Of a stretch of 64,000 nt of DNA, positions 35,342 to 44,779 are shown one piece after another. Positions within the stretch are counted from its first letter, which is position 1, and every line of letters starts with the position of its first letter. This stretch comes from Nitrospira sp. Lineage in GTDB: Bacteria; Nitrospirota; Thermodesulfovibrionia; UBA6902. The notes beneath the pieces were generated by a model, which was not told the DNA's origin, ran no database searches, and saw nothing but the letters and a program-made list of their open reading frames with translations. The DNA lies in assembly GCA_016784355.1 (NCBI GenBank), contig JADHUV010000012.1:1-64000 (forward strand). The letters run 5' to 3'. Made by a program: the position numbers and the translations under genes.

Positions 35342-35656
35342 ATGACAATAACTAGAAGAAGCACTTGGAGAATACCGATAAATCTTAATATAATGCTGTC
35401 TATGCAGGATGATATGTTTCCAGCTGAGGTGATGAATATGTCAGAGGGAGGTATGTTTATATCTGCAGATGTCATGTATGCCCCGCGACGCAGGGAGATG
35501 ACTGTGACCTTGTCAGCAAATGGCACTGCGTTTCAGATGCCTGCCAGAATAGTCTGGTTTATGAATAACCGAAGCTATGCTCGTGCAGGTATAGAGATTA
35601 TCAGTCCCCCGCCCGGTTATATGAACTATATTGATAAATTGTTGACTGTACTTTAA
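35342..35656 (+). CDS. PilZ-domain protein
   Basis: This 104-residue protein is only a PilZ domain. RRSTWRIPINLNIML gives the RxxxR start and NMSEGGMFIS is the (D/N)xSxGG motif, both intact for cyclic di-GMP binding. It is the second PilZ protein in the window (the other is at 23434-23874). Confidence 0.82.
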   Translation: MTITRRSTWRIPINLNIMLSMQDDMFPAEVMNMSEGGMFISADVMYAPRRREMTVTLSANGTAFQMPARIVWFMNNRSYARAGIEIISPPPGYMNYIDKLLTVL

Positions 35657-35820
35657 CGGCGATTAAAATTCCCTGCCTTGCCGCTGTTTTAAGGCCTATC
35701 CTTCCTTTTACATATCCAGTTATGTCTACGGCTTTTTGTATTTCTATGGGCAAATCTTGCAGATATCAAATAAAATAGATGTTCAGATTTAAATGAGAAA
35801 TGATAGGGGTTAGGGGAAAA

Positions 35821-37116
35821 ATGAGAAATGAGAAATGGGCTGTGCTTAGTTGGGCGTTGTATGACTGGGCTAACTCGGCTTTTGCTACAACAGTAATGGC
35901 CGGTTTTTTTCCGATTTTTTTTAAGCAATTCTGGAGCGCCGGGACTGATGCGGCGGTCAGTACGGCCAGGCTCGGGATGGCTAATTCTATATCCGGCATA
36001 CTTGTGGCACTTGTGGCCCCACTGCTCGGTGCGATTGCGGACAGGGGGTCGGCCCGTAAAAAGTTTTTGTTTTTATTCGCTTATCTGGGAATAGTAATGA
36101 CCCTTGGGCTTTATATGGTCTCAAGGGGACAATGGGCCATGGCAGTTATTCTTTATGTGCTCGCTAATACAGGATTTGCGGGCGCTAATATATTTTACGA
36201 TTCATTGCTTGTATCGGTTGCGGAGACGAAAAAACTGGATGCGGTCTCTGCCCTCGGTTTCTCACTCGGGTATCTTGGAGGCGGGGTCTTGTTTGCCCTG
36301 AATGTATGGATGACCCTTAGTCCGGAAATGTTTGGTTTTGCTGATGCTGCAGAGGCGGTGAGGTTTTCTTTTCTGACTGTCGGCATATGGTGGGCGGTGT
36401 TTTCGCTGCCGGTATTTTTTTTCGTTAAAGAGCCTCAAAGTCCTTCATCTGTTTCAGGGATTGAAGCGGTTACACAGGGTATAGCACAACTCCGTCAGAC
36501 CTTTAAAGAGATACGCAGTCTTAAAAATATTTTCCTTTTTCTTGCCGCTTACTGGTTGTACATAGATGGTGTAGATACAGTAATCAGAATGGCTGTAGAT
36601 TATGGTATCTCCATAGGTCTTGCGAGCAAGGATCTTATCAGGGCGCTGTTAATAACTCAGTTTGTAGGTTTTCCCTCTGCCCTGGCCTTTGGGTATATGG
36701 GAGCGCGGATAGGTCCCAAAAAGGCTATATTGGGGGGCATTGCAGTATATTTATTTATATCTATATGGGGTGCCTTCATGAGCAGTGCGAGGGAGTTTTA
36801 TATCCTGGCTGTGATGGTCGGGCTGGTTCAGGGCGGGATTCAGGCTCTGAGCCGCTCTTTTTATGCACGCCTTATTCCGCCTGATAAGACAGCGGAGTAT
36901 TTCGGATTTTACAATATGCTTGGAAAGTTTGCCGCGGTTTTAGGACCGGCACTTATAAGCCTGGTAGTTCTGCTGGTCCGGCAGTTGGGTTATAGCAGTG
37001 AAATCGCATCGAGGGTGAGTATCTCTTCCATATCGATATTTTTTATAACCGGAGGAATTCTCTTGTATTTTGTGGATGAAGAAAAGGGCAGGCAAGAGGT
37101 TGAAAGTATTGTTTAA
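35821..37116 (+). CDS. MFS transporter of the UMF1/Atg22-like family
   Basis: This 431-residue membrane protein has about 12 helices. SWALYDWANSAFATTVMAGFFPIFF is the typical N-terminus of the Atg22-like UMF1 family, and GAIADRGSARKKF is the MFS loop 2-3 motif. In yeast, Atg22 exports amino acids from the vacuole; bacterial substrates are unknown. ATG 35821 follows AGGGGAAAA. Confidence 0.88.
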   Translation: MRNEKWAVLSWALYDWANSAFATTVMAGFFPIFFKQFWSAGTDAAVSTARLGMANSISGILVALVAPLLGAIADRGSARKKFLFLFAYLGIVMTLGLYMVSRGQWAMAVILYVLANTGFAGANIFYDSLLVSVAETKKLDAVSALGFSLGYLGGGVLFALNVWMTLSPEMFGFADAAEAVRFSFLTVGIWWAVFSLPVFFFVKEPQSPSSVSGIEAVTQGIAQLRQTFKEIRSLKNIFLFLAAYWLYIDGVDTVIRMAVDYGISIGLASKDLIRALLITQFVGFPSALAFGYMGARIGPKKAILGGIAVYLFISIWGAFMSSAREFYILAVMVGLVQGGIQALSRSFYARLIPPDKTAEYFGFYNMLGKFAAVLGPALISLVVLLVRQLGYSSEIASRVSISSISIFFITGGILLYFVDEEKGRQEVESIV

Positions 37117-37127
37117 GCTGGGCAGGC

Positions 37128-37688
37128 TTACATTTGATAATCCAGAAGCATCTTTGCCTCTTTATAGCTTAGCGTCTTTATCCCGCTCAGTTCCATTGAT
37201 CTTCCCAGAGAATGGGCAAGTGCCGAGGCAAATAATCTGCGGTAAAAAGGCATGGATCCACAGAATACCGGCAGCACGTCTTCAAGTTTTTCTGCGTTTT
37301 CAAGAGCCTTTTCAAAGGCATTTTTTTTAGACTGAATAAATCCTATAAGTTCTGTATCCAGTGCAGCGACTTCATCCATTATAAGGGTCCATGTTATGTC
37401 CTGCTCCAGAGTGCAAGCGCCAATATATTGTCCGAACAGGTTGCCGGGCCACTGCTTCGGATCTATCAGAGAAAGACGGAACAATCCTTCCTTACGGTAA
37501 AGGAAGTAGGGCTTGCCGATAATCGGCTTAAATGCAAACTCGCTTTCAAGGACAAACATCGAGGTGAAGAGTTCCCCTGCTATCTGGTCAATATGTTTGG
37601 GAGGAACTGCAAGTTTCGGGCGGCTGGATGACAGGCTTTCAAGTATAGGTATAAGGCCTTTACCCTGCGGGTTTGGAAAGGATTTCAT
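37128..37688 (-). CDS. DUF2452 family protein (C1orf50-like)
   Basis: This protein has 186 residues. KPIIGKPYFLYRKEGLFRLSLI, SLIDPKQWPGNLFGQYIGAC and LEQDITWTL resemble the central block of DUF2452, a family shared with eukaryotic C1orf50-type proteins. The function is unknown. It is the last gene of the lipid A-linked operon, 8 bp after yjbQ. Confidence 0.65.
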   Translation of the reverse strand: MKSFPNPQGKGLIPILESLSSSRPKLAVPPKHIDQIAGELFTSMFVLESEFAFKPIIGKPYFLYRKEGLFRLSLIDPKQWPGNLFGQYIGACTLEQDITWTLIMDEVAALDTELIGFIQSKKNAFEKALENAEKLEDVLPVFCGSMPFYRRLFASALAHSLGRSMELSGIKTLSYKEAKMLLDYQM

Positions 37689-37696
37689 TTGTTGAA

Positions 37697-38095
37697 TTAT
37701 CCTTTTATTATCTTGACCAGAAACTTTCTGTTTCTCGGTCCGTCAAACTCACAGAAAAATATTGATTGCCAGGTCCCGAGTATAAGACGTCCATCTTCAA
37801 TGATGATTGCCTGTGAGGGTCCCATCAGAGATGTCTTAATATGAGAATCTGAGTTGCCTTCCATATGAGTGTAGTTGTTACTGTGCGGGATGAGTTTTCC
37901 AAGTGTCCTTTCGATATCTTCTGCCACGTCAGGGTCTGCGCCCTCATTGATTGTCACCCCTGCGGTTGTATGCAGCACGTATATATAGCATATGCCGCTA
38001 TTGATGCCGGAGTCCTTAACGGCATCCTGAACATTTTTTTTTATATCGATCAACTCTGAACGCCTGGTTGTCTTAAGTTCGTATGTCTTTGTCAT
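37697..38095 (-). CDS. yjbQ: YjbQ family protein (secondary thiamine-phosphate synthase type, UPF0047)
   Basis: This protein has 132 residues. GICYIYVLHTTAGVTINEGADPDV is the family core, and HSNNYTHMEGNSDSHIKTSLMG and LGTWQSIFFCEFDGPR complete it. YjbQ proteins show weak thiamine-phosphate synthase activity; the true role is uncertain. The start overlaps the end of lpxK by 4 bp. Confidence 0.92.
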   Translation of the reverse strand: MTKTYELKTTRRSELIDIKKNVQDAVKDSGINSGICYIYVLHTTAGVTINEGADPDVAEDIERTLGKLIPHSNNYTHMEGNSDSHIKTSLMGPSQAIIIEDGRLILGTWQSIFFCEFDGPRNRKFLVKIIKG

Positions 38096-39081
38096 GCCAG
38101 TCTCCTGAAAAGGTTGTCGTAAAAATCCCCGGTTACCGAGTAATCTATGCGTAATGCCATCATGTTGTCCGGTATACTCAGTTCTTTCAGTTTTACCATG
38201 TCTTTTTCGGTTGTCAATATACCGGCATCTCCTGCCTCATGGACGATCCTGTCGATATCCTTTTGGGTGAACATGTGGTGGTCTTTGAAATGGGTGAAGT
38301 GTTCGATAATAGCACCGTGCTTTTTCAGCATCGTTTCAAAGTGCGCGGGATTTGCGATTCCGGCAAAGGCATGAAATCTTTTACCTTTCAGTAATTTTAA
38401 ACTATGCTCATCTCCTTTTGCTGATACCAGAAGGGCCGGATGGTGGATTGAATGGTAAACGGGTATATCTGCGGTGTAAGCATTGATTGTATTTTTAATT
38501 TTAGCGATTTCCTGTGCATTTATCATATCGGATTTTGTAATTACTATTATTGCTGCGCGTGCTATAGCCGTAAAGGGTTCTCTCATTATCCCCTCAGGAA
38601 ATAGCCTGCGGTTGCCAAAGGGGTTTGCGGAGTCTATGAGAAGTACATCTATATCGCGGTGAAGTTGCCAGTGCTGAAAGCCGTCATCCAGTATGAATAG
38701 ATCGGGGCGTGGATTCAGTTTTTGCAGCGCCAGTTTGCCGGCCTCATAACGTTTGAGAGCTTTTATAATCGGAATACCCTTTAAGACCGAGGCCATAAGA
38801 AAGGGCTCATCACCTGTATCCGTGGCTGACAGCAGAGGACCGTCGCCGCGGCTGACTATGCATGAGTCTTTTGCTTTTCCTCTATACCCTCTGGTGAGAA
38901 TACAGGGGCGGTAACCACGTTTTTGAGCCTCACGAGCCAGCGCAATTGCAGCCGGTGTCTTGCCCGTGCCGCCGAGTGTCAGGTTGCCAATGCTTATTAC
39001 AGGGACCTCAAGCCGCAACGGGGTTATGCGTGACTTCTTAAACTGAAGGCCGATATTGTATAGAAAACTAAGCAGTCCCAA
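38092..39081 (-). CDS. lpxK: Tetraacyldisaccharide 4'-kinase
   Basis: LpxK adds the 4'-phosphate in lipid A synthesis at the inner membrane. The 329-residue protein has the P-loop GNLTLGGTGKTP near residue 36 and LFILDDGFQHWQL, a family hallmark. It overlaps waaA by 14 bp in the same operon. Confidence 0.95.
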   Translation of the reverse strand: MGLLSFLYNIGLQFKKSRITPLRLEVPVISIGNLTLGGTGKTPAAIALAREAQKRGYRPCILTRGYRGKAKDSCIVSRGDGPLLSATDTGDEPFLMASVLKGIPIIKALKRYEAGKLALQKLNPRPDLFILDDGFQHWQLHRDIDVLLIDSANPFGNRRLFPEGIMREPFTAIARAAIIVITKSDMINAQEIAKIKNTINAYTADIPVYHSIHHPALLVSAKGDEHSLKLLKGKRFHAFAGIANPAHFETMLKKHGAIIEHFTHFKDHHMFTQKDIDRIVHEAGDAGILTTEKDMVKLKELSIPDNMMALRIDYSVTGDFYDNLFRRLA

Positions 39082-40309
39082 GGTACTTCCTCATCAGCGT
39101 CATTGCCTTGTTTATCGCCCCCTTGTTTTTATCGACGATCGCCCGCGCCCTTTGTCCCATTTCTGAGGTTTGTGATTTATCATTGAAAAGGTCGATGACA
39201 ACTGCGGCAAGCCCTGCTGGAGTGGTGATCCTGACGGCTGCTGCCTGTTTAATAAATTCTTCTGCAATGGGGAAATTTTCCATATGCGGTCCAAATATAA
39301 CCGGTTTTGACCAGTAGGCCGGCTCAAGTACATTATGTCCGCCGGCAGGTACCAGGCTGCCTCCAATGAAGGCGATATCCGCATGTTCAAACAGCCCGGA
39401 TAACTCCCCCATAGTATCGAGCAGGATAACATCAGTTATGGGTGATTCATTGGTAATGCCGGACTTTCTCAAGCAGGAAAACTTAGTTTCAGTAATAAGT
39501 GCCTCGACCTGATTGAAGCGCTCTGGATGGCGAGGGACCATTATGAGGCCGCACTCGGGCATGTCTTTTTTAATCAGGCTGAAGGCCTCAAGTATTTTTT
39601 CATCTTCGCCCTGATGTGTGCTTGCTGCAAGTATTATCTTCTCAGGTAACAGGTCTATCCAAAGCGGTCTGTCCGTGTGAGGGAGGGCAATATCAAACTT
39701 GAAATTGCCCATAAAACCCACTTGATTATTTTCAGCCCCCATTTCTCTGATTCTTTCCGTGTCTTCTTTCCCCTGCATATAAAAATAATCTATCACCCTG
39801 AAAAATCTTTTCATGAAATATCTGATCTTCAGGTAACCCTTATAGGAATTTTCCGAGATCCTGCCGTTGAGGACTAAAATTTTCGCTCCCCTGTTTTTCA
39901 GGTTGCAGAAAAGTGATGGCCATAGCTCTGTTTCAACCGAGGCAAATATCTCCGGACTTATTATTGCAGCGGGTCTGCGCGTACATAACCATGTATCCGC
40001 AGGCATGTACATGATGCGGTCGGCCTCGGGGAATTTTTCCATGGCTATCTTCTGTCCTGTATATGTAGTGGTGGAGAGGATGAGTTTTTTTTCGGGGTAG
40101 CTTTTTTTCAGAACTTTTAAAAAGGGCAGGGCAGCTATGACTTCTCCCACTGATACCGCATGTATCCATATGTCAGCCTTTTCATAAGCAGCCATCCCGA
40201 AGCGCTCCAGAATAAATTGTTTATGGTCATCAGGACCTTTTTTAAAAAAAATCCAGGGGGAATAAAGCAGCAGGGCTATGGCTGAGAGCAGGTTATAGAG
40301 CAGGAACAT
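39068..40309 (-). CDS. waaA: 3-deoxy-D-manno-octulosonic acid (Kdo) transferase
   Basis: WaaA adds Kdo to lipid IVA. The 413-residue protein has an N-terminal membrane anchor (LLSAIALLLYSPWIFF), IWIHAVSVGEVIAALPF, and PRHPERFNQV and GGSLVPAGGHNVLEPAYWSKPVIFGP in the nucleotide-sugar domain. ATG 40309 is 7 bp after the lpxB stop; a longer reading would overlap lpxB. Confidence 0.94.
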   Translation of the reverse strand: MFLLYNLLSAIALLLYSPWIFFKKGPDDHKQFILERFGMAAYEKADIWIHAVSVGEVIAALPFLKVLKKSYPEKKLILSTTTYTGQKIAMEKFPEADRIMYMPADTWLCTRRPAAIISPEIFASVETELWPSLFCNLKNRGAKILVLNGRISENSYKGYLKIRYFMKRFFRVIDYFYMQGKEDTERIREMGAENNQVGFMGNFKFDIALPHTDRPLWIDLLPEKIILAASTHQGEDEKILEAFSLIKKDMPECGLIMVPRHPERFNQVEALITETKFSCLRKSGITNESPITDVILLDTMGELSGLFEHADIAFIGGSLVPAGGHNVLEPAYWSKPVIFGPHMENFPIAEEFIKQAAAVRITTPAGLAAVVIDLFNDKSQTSEMGQRARAIVDKNKGAINKAMTLMRKYLGTA

Positions 40310-40316
40310 CGTAATC

Positions 40317-41459
40317 TCATTCAGCCGGCGAGCCCCAGTCTGCAAGCTCCCCTGCAATGGCAGCGACTCTGGCGGACGGATGTTCGGTCTTCATGGATTT
40401 TTTTATGAGGAGGAGGTTGGTTATCATCTCGGTCCTGTACATATCATTGTCAAGTATACGATCAAGTTCCTGGAATATATTATCCGCATTTGCTTCATTC
40501 TGCACATATTCCTGCACCACCTGTTTATCAGACAGAAGATTTGCCAGGGATATGAATTCTACATCTACAAGAAGCTTCCCCAGGTGATAAGTTAAAGGAG
40601 GAATGTTGTAATAAACTACCATCGGGGTGCCTAAAATGGCGGTTTCCAGTGTTGCTGTCCCTGAAGCTACCGCTGCCGCCTTTGCTGCTGCGACGAGTTT
40701 TGTTGTCTTGCCTGCTATGACCTTTATATATTCCGGCATTACAATGTCCAGTGAGGTGCCAGCTGCGAGCGCTACGGCTATCTGCAGGGAAGGGTATTTA
40801 TTGTGAAGCTTTGCTGCAGTCTCTTTTACTATTTCTATATGCCTGCTGATCTCACCCGGCCTGCTTCCCGGAAGCAGGGCGACAAGGTCTTTCTTCGGAT
40901 CAAGTCCCAGTGAAAGTTTTAGCTCTTCTTTAGATTCGGTAATATTAAGGGTCTCAGTTATGGGATGTCCTACGAACTCGCAGGGCAGGCCGACACGCTC
41001 ATAGTACTGCACCTCAAATGGAAACAGTACAGCCATTTTAGACACCCGAGCGGCGATCTTGTGAATGCGTCCCTTGCGCCATGCCCATACCTGCGGACTG
41101 ACATAATAGAGAATAGGAATGCCTGCAGCATGAGCTGCTTTGGCTAGGACTAGATTGAAGTCAGGATAATCAATGAGTACCAGGAGGTCCGGTTTTTCAC
41201 TTTTCAGTGCGGCCTTGGCCCTTTGGTATGTATCCCATAGCTTCGGGAGATGGCGTACTACCTCAAAGATACCTACAACATGCGTGATCGGGGCTATCAG
41301 CTCTATCCCTTCTTCTTTCATATGAGAGCCGCCGATACCGAGTATCTTGATATCAGGCCACATTTTTTTTATCTGGCGGCTCATCAGGGCGCCGTATATC
41401 TCACCGGAAGTCTCGCCAGCGCTTATCATTAATTTTTTTGACACATCATAAAATATCAT
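40317..41459 (-). CDS. lpxB: Lipid-A-disaccharide synthase
   Basis: LpxB joins UDP-diacylglucosamine and lipid X. The 380-residue protein has LMISAGETSGEIYGALM, VLIDYPDFNL, YYVSPQVWAW and LLPGSRPGEISRH. I start it at ATG 41459 (380 residues, the usual length); the longer open frame reaches 41615 but runs through an 8-bp repeat array and into the acyltransferase gene, so it is unlikely to be translated. Either start lacks a strong ribosome site. Confidence 0.93.
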   Translation of the reverse strand: MIFYDVSKKLMISAGETSGEIYGALMSRQIKKMWPDIKILGIGGSHMKEEGIELIAPITHVVGIFEVVRHLPKLWDTYQRAKAALKSEKPDLLVLIDYPDFNLVLAKAAHAAGIPILYYVSPQVWAWRKGRIHKIAARVSKMAVLFPFEVQYYERVGLPCEFVGHPITETLNITESKEELKLSLGLDPKKDLVALLPGSRPGEISRHIEIVKETAAKLHNKYPSLQIAVALAAGTSLDIVMPEYIKVIAGKTTKLVAAAKAAAVASGTATLETAILGTPMVVYYNIPPLTYHLGKLLVDVEFISLANLLSDKQVVQEYVQNEANADNIFQELDRILDNDMYRTEMITNLLLIKKSMKTEHPSARVAAIAGELADWGSPAE

Positions 41460-41483
41460 TAATGATTGAGGGAATACAACTTG

Positions 41484-41529
41484 AGAGAGGCAGGGGGGCA
41501 GAGGGGCAGAGGGGTAGAGGGGTAGAGGG
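41484..41529. repeat. Short tandem array, 8-bp unit AGGGG(C/T)AG
   Basis: Between the LpxL-like gene and lpxB the sequence repeats AGGGGCAG and AGGGGTAG about five times. The unit length and shape match the longer array at 63697-63920. Confidence 0.75.
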
Positions 41530-41554
41530 CGCACATGTGGGTACGCCTCTACGT
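41527..41554. repeat. Dispersed intergenic palindrome, GGGCGCAC...GTACGCCTCTACGT
   Basis: Third copy of the family seen at 24944 and 32197, here directly after the 8-bp tandem array. Confidence 0.6.
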
Positions 41555-41560
41555 CTTTGG

Positions 41561-42511
41561 TTATGACATTACTGCTTTGCGTCCTTTGTACGTCTTCCAG
41601 CGGTTGTGTATCCATAGATATTGGTTTGGATACTTGCGGATTATTTTTTCCATTTCCTTTGTTATGGCTGTTGTGATGCGTATGATCTCATCTTTTTCGC
41701 TGGTATAATTGCCTGGTAATATAGGCTCACTTATGAAACCCTCATACTTGTAACTGCCAGGTTTACGGCAGCAGGCCACGACAATAACTGGCTTGTTATA
41801 GTTGATCGCGAGTATTGCGGGTACGGGTGTGGTAGTGGCCTGGCGTTTAAAGAAATCGATCAGTACACCTTTGGCCGTGCTCTGATCCGGGAGCATTCCT
41901 ATTGATATGCCCCTTTTGAGTGTTTTTTGCAGGACGAACATTGCATTTGTCTTTGGTATCAGCACCTGGCCTTCGGATATCCTGTTAGCAAACAGGAGTT
42001 TTTCAAGGTATTCATTATCCAGGGGCCTTGCTACCACTGCGAGCGGGATTTCAATATGTGAACATACCATGGGCAGCATCTCCCAGTTGCCAATGTGCGG
42101 TGTCACAAAAATACAGGCTCCATATTTCTGGTGATATTGCTTTGCCTTGTCGTATAGCTCTTCAAGATTATCCGTGGTCTGACGCAATGTCTCAAATGCA
42201 TCATGCCTGGCAAATACATATCTCATCTTGATAGCCTCAAGAAAGGTGAAAAAGAAGGCCTGGCAGCTTGATCGTGCAAGTCTGCGGATCTTCTTTGCAC
42301 TCATCTCATACCTGAAGGCATGTGTCAGGTTATTTATTGCTATATTGCGCCTGCGAGAGGATATAAAGTAAAGAAGATTCCCAGCTGTATTGCTTATAAA
42401 TTTTACTATTGGCAGGGGGGTGATCCTGGTCATATATACCAGTGCAGAGATGGTTACATACTCAAGAATCTTTAGCAGTTGCCCTTTCTTTTTTTTTGGT
42501 TTACGTTTCAT
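41561..42511 (-). CDS. LpxL/HtrB-type lysophospholipid acyltransferase
   Basis: This 316-residue protein has an N-terminal membrane segment. VTPHIGNWEMLPMV carries the family HxxxxD/E-type site (His and Glu), followed by VARPLDNEYLEKLL and GMLPDQSTAKGVLIDFF. Such enzymes add secondary acyl chains to Kdo2-lipid A from acyl-ACP. Its place between a ketosynthase cluster and lpxB suggests it uses the product of that cluster, which is an inference. Confidence 0.88.
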   Translation of the reverse strand: MKRKPKKKKGQLLKILEYVTISALVYMTRITPLPIVKFISNTAGNLLYFISSRRRNIAINNLTHAFRYEMSAKKIRRLARSSCQAFFFTFLEAIKMRYVFARHDAFETLRQTTDNLEELYDKAKQYHQKYGACIFVTPHIGNWEMLPMVCSHIEIPLAVVARPLDNEYLEKLLFANRISEGQVLIPKTNAMFVLQKTLKRGISIGMLPDQSTAKGVLIDFFKRQATTTPVPAILAINYNKPVIVVACCRKPGSYKYEGFISEPILPGNYTSEKDEIIRITTAITKEMEKIIRKYPNQYLWIHNRWKTYKGRKAVMS

Positions 42512-42600
42512 AAATTATTTTTTTAATGGTTCCGGATCGTCAACCTTTGCATATTTGAAAAGGGTATCGTCTATAAGATTTCATGTTATATAGGGATGAA

Positions 42601-43890
42601 TTATGCTGATTCTATTATTACAGATGAAGACTGTCCTCCCACGCCGTAACTTAAGGAAAGAAAGCAGCCATGGCTGCAGGGCTGGGGTTCGGCGGATATT
42701 TTCAGGTTGTTGAAGTCTTTGTCTGATTTGAGGAAATTCAGTGTGGCGGGTACGGTTTTTTCCTGCATCGCCTTTACACCAGTGATAATCTCAGCGAGGT
42801 CGCTGGCAGCACCCATATGTCCGGTGTAGGGTTTAAGGCCGCATATGATCGGAGAGGTCCCGCTTGCACGGGTCAGAGACAGCAAGGAATTCAGCTCTGA
42901 TCTGTCCCCCTTGACGGTGCCGCTGCCATGGGGAATGATAAAGCTGAGGTCTTCGGCCTTGCAGTCAGCGGTCTTCAATACATCCTGCATATTGTATTCG
43001 CTTACTTTTCCCGGGACACTTATAGTTTTGTTTGATTCAAACTCAACGGTATTGCTGAAACCTTTGATCCGGCCTAATATTCTTGCGCCTCTGTTTTCGG
43101 CTGATTCGGCTGATTCGAGCATAAGGGCCGCGCCGCCTTCTCCAGGAATAAACCCGTCTCGTTTCCGGTCAAAGGGCCTGAAGGAATTTACACCCTGCCT
43201 GCACCCGGAGAGTATGCCGAGTCCTTCAAGTTCATATATCGGTATCTCTGTTATCCAGTTGCCATAACCCACTGCCAGTGCTATATCAGCCTTGTTCTGA
43301 CGTATGCTTCGGCTGGCAAGCTCAAGCGTATTGCCGCCGTTAGGAGAAAGGCTGGCAAGGCTTGTGTTAGGCCCCATAAATTCTGCAAAGGCCGAAAGGA
43401 AACTGAACAAATTATTATGAAGTGATTCGAGCAGGAAAAAAGGATTGACCTTATTAAGTGCTGCGTTGTTAAGCTTTTCATGATCAATTGTTTTCCAGTG
43501 TTCATCAACTGCATCCTTTACAGCGGGATACATGAACTCCGAGCCGACCCTTGTGAAATCCCCTGAGGCCACATAAAGTGCTCTTCGGCCCGGGGTAATT
43601 GCTGCGATGCCTTCTGCAGCGCCGGCAATGGCCTCATAGGCGGCACAAAAGCCGAGTAACGCACCGCGGTTCAAAAACTTCATCTGACCTCTTTGTTTCT
43701 GGGGAATATCTTCTGGCAGTTTATGGTGGTCTGTGACACCCATATACTGAAGAAATGCGGGTCTGTCCTCAGCAGGGAAATGTCTGATCCCGGTCTTCAT
43801 AGCCATAATATTGGCCCAGTTCTCCTCTACGCTGCTGCCCAACGGCGAGGTCAGGCCCATGCCCGTGATTACTACTTCTCTATTAGCCAT
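42601..43890 (-). CDS. Beta-ketoacyl synthase-like protein with Ser at the catalytic Cys position
   Basis: This 429-residue KAS-fold protein has REVVITGMGLTSPLG at the N-terminus, both active-site His (PHGSGT, His321; TGHMGAAS, His358) and FDRKRDGFIPGEGGAAL. The nucleophile position, seven residues after the N of GPN, is Ser182 (SLSPNGG) instead of Cys. It may act as a chain-length factor or decarboxylating partner for the active KAS at 45574-46863. Its start overlaps the stop of the dehydratase upstream by one base, which suggests translational coupling. Confidence 0.88.
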   Translation of the reverse strand: MANREVVITGMGLTSPLGSSVEENWANIMAMKTGIRHFPAEDRPAFLQYMGVTDHHKLPEDIPQKQRGQMKFLNRGALLGFCAAYEAIAGAAEGIAAITPGRRALYVASGDFTRVGSEFMYPAVKDAVDEHWKTIDHEKLNNAALNKVNPFFLLESLHNNLFSFLSAFAEFMGPNTSLASLSPNGGNTLELASRSIRQNKADIALAVGYGNWITEIPIYELEGLGILSGCRQGVNSFRPFDRKRDGFIPGEGGAALMLESAESAENRGARILGRIKGFSNTVEFESNKTISVPGKVSEYNMQDVLKTADCKAEDLSFIIPHGSGTVKGDRSELNSLLSLTRASGTSPIICGLKPYTGHMGAASDLAEIITGVKAMQEKTVPATLNFLKSDKDFNNLKISAEPQPCSHGCFLSLSYGVGGQSSSVIIESA

Positions 43891-44345
43891 TACCTCTGCT
43901 TTAACTCCCGTCTAAGGACCTGATAAAATCTTTTTTGTCCCTGAACATCTTCTATCTCATCTAAAGGGATAAGGGTTCCTTCAAAATCTGCTACTATTTT
44001 CTTTTTACCGTTAACAGTCCCCCGTCCCCTGTATGCCCTTACCGAAGGATCCTCGCTCTCTATAGGCTCGACCTCGAGTTCTACCTGATCGCCAGGGAAG
44101 GCGAAGCCGTAAAAGTTTGATTTGCGTACCCGGCTTATGAGAAACCAGCTTTTGAAATCCGAGGAGGCCGCTTCATACCACCCGGTTAACTGGGTAAGTG
44201 CCTCAAGCAGCATCACCCCCGGCATGATGGGGTTCCTGGGAAAATGAAACTCCAGGAAGTCCTCGCTCATTGCCACGTTTTTTACTCCGCGGATTACCTT
44301 GCCAGGCTCAAGTTCAGTTATGTGATCAATCAATAAGTAACGCAT
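43890..44345 (-). CDS. FabZ-like 3-hydroxyacyl-ACP dehydratase
   Basis: This 151-residue hot-dog protein has FHFPRNPIMPGVMLLEALTQ, which keeps the His and Glu of FabZ. It begins 32 bp after acpS. It probably dehydrates the 3-hydroxyacyl intermediate of the chain made by the adjacent ketosynthases. Confidence 0.88.
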   Translation of the reverse strand: MRYLLIDHITELEPGKVIRGVKNVAMSEDFLEFHFPRNPIMPGVMLLEALTQLTGWYEAASSDFKSWFLISRVRKSNFYGFAFPGDQVELEVEPIESEDPSVRAYRGRGTVNGKKKIVADFEGTLIPLDEIEDVQGQKRFYQVLRRELKQR

Positions 44346-44377
44346 AATTTTATAGTACCTTTGCTTTTCTGCAGATA

Positions 44378-44779
44378 TTATACAGTATTTTGTTTTCCTG
44401 TAAGAACGACCGATGCGATGGCATAATGTTCAGAGTGAGATATAGAAACTGTGAGCTGGCTGATATGTTTTTTTTGTGAGAGTTTTTCTATCCATCCGCT
44501 GAGCTGCAGCTCCGGTCGGCCTGATTTAGAGGGCAGGACCTCTATCTCCCTGAGTGTATGATCTATGCCGCCTCCTGACATACCAATTCCCAGCGCTTTG
44601 ATACCGGCTTCCTTGGCCGCAAATCTGCCCGCGTAATGCACTGAGCTGTCTTTTTTTGAATCACAGTATGCGCGCTCCTTTTCTGTGAAAATATCCGGTA
44701 TAAAGTCAGGATGTCTGAGTATGATCTCCCTGAATTTTCCTATCTCTACGATATCGATCCCCTGATAAATCTGCATCAT
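44378..44779 (-). CDS. acpS: Holo-[acyl-carrier-protein] synthase
   Basis: AcpS attaches phosphopantetheine to ACP. The 133-residue protein has GIDIVEIGKFREI and AGRFAAKEAGIKALG, the two metal and CoA motifs. It overlaps the fabG-like stop (ATGA). No ACP gene is in this cluster, so the substrate is probably encoded elsewhere. Confidence 0.93.
   Translation of the reverse strand: MMQIYQGIDIVEIGKFREIILRHPDFIPDIFTEKERAYCDSKKDSSVHYAGRFAAKEAGIKALGIGMSGGGIDHTLREIEVLPSKSGRPELQLSGWIEKLSQKKHISQLTVSISHSEHYAIASVVLTGKQNTV

Noticed and set aside
41460-41615. Longer N-terminus of LpxB (52 extra residues)
   Set aside because: It runs through a repeat array and into the acyltransferase gene. The family start and length fit ATG 41459.
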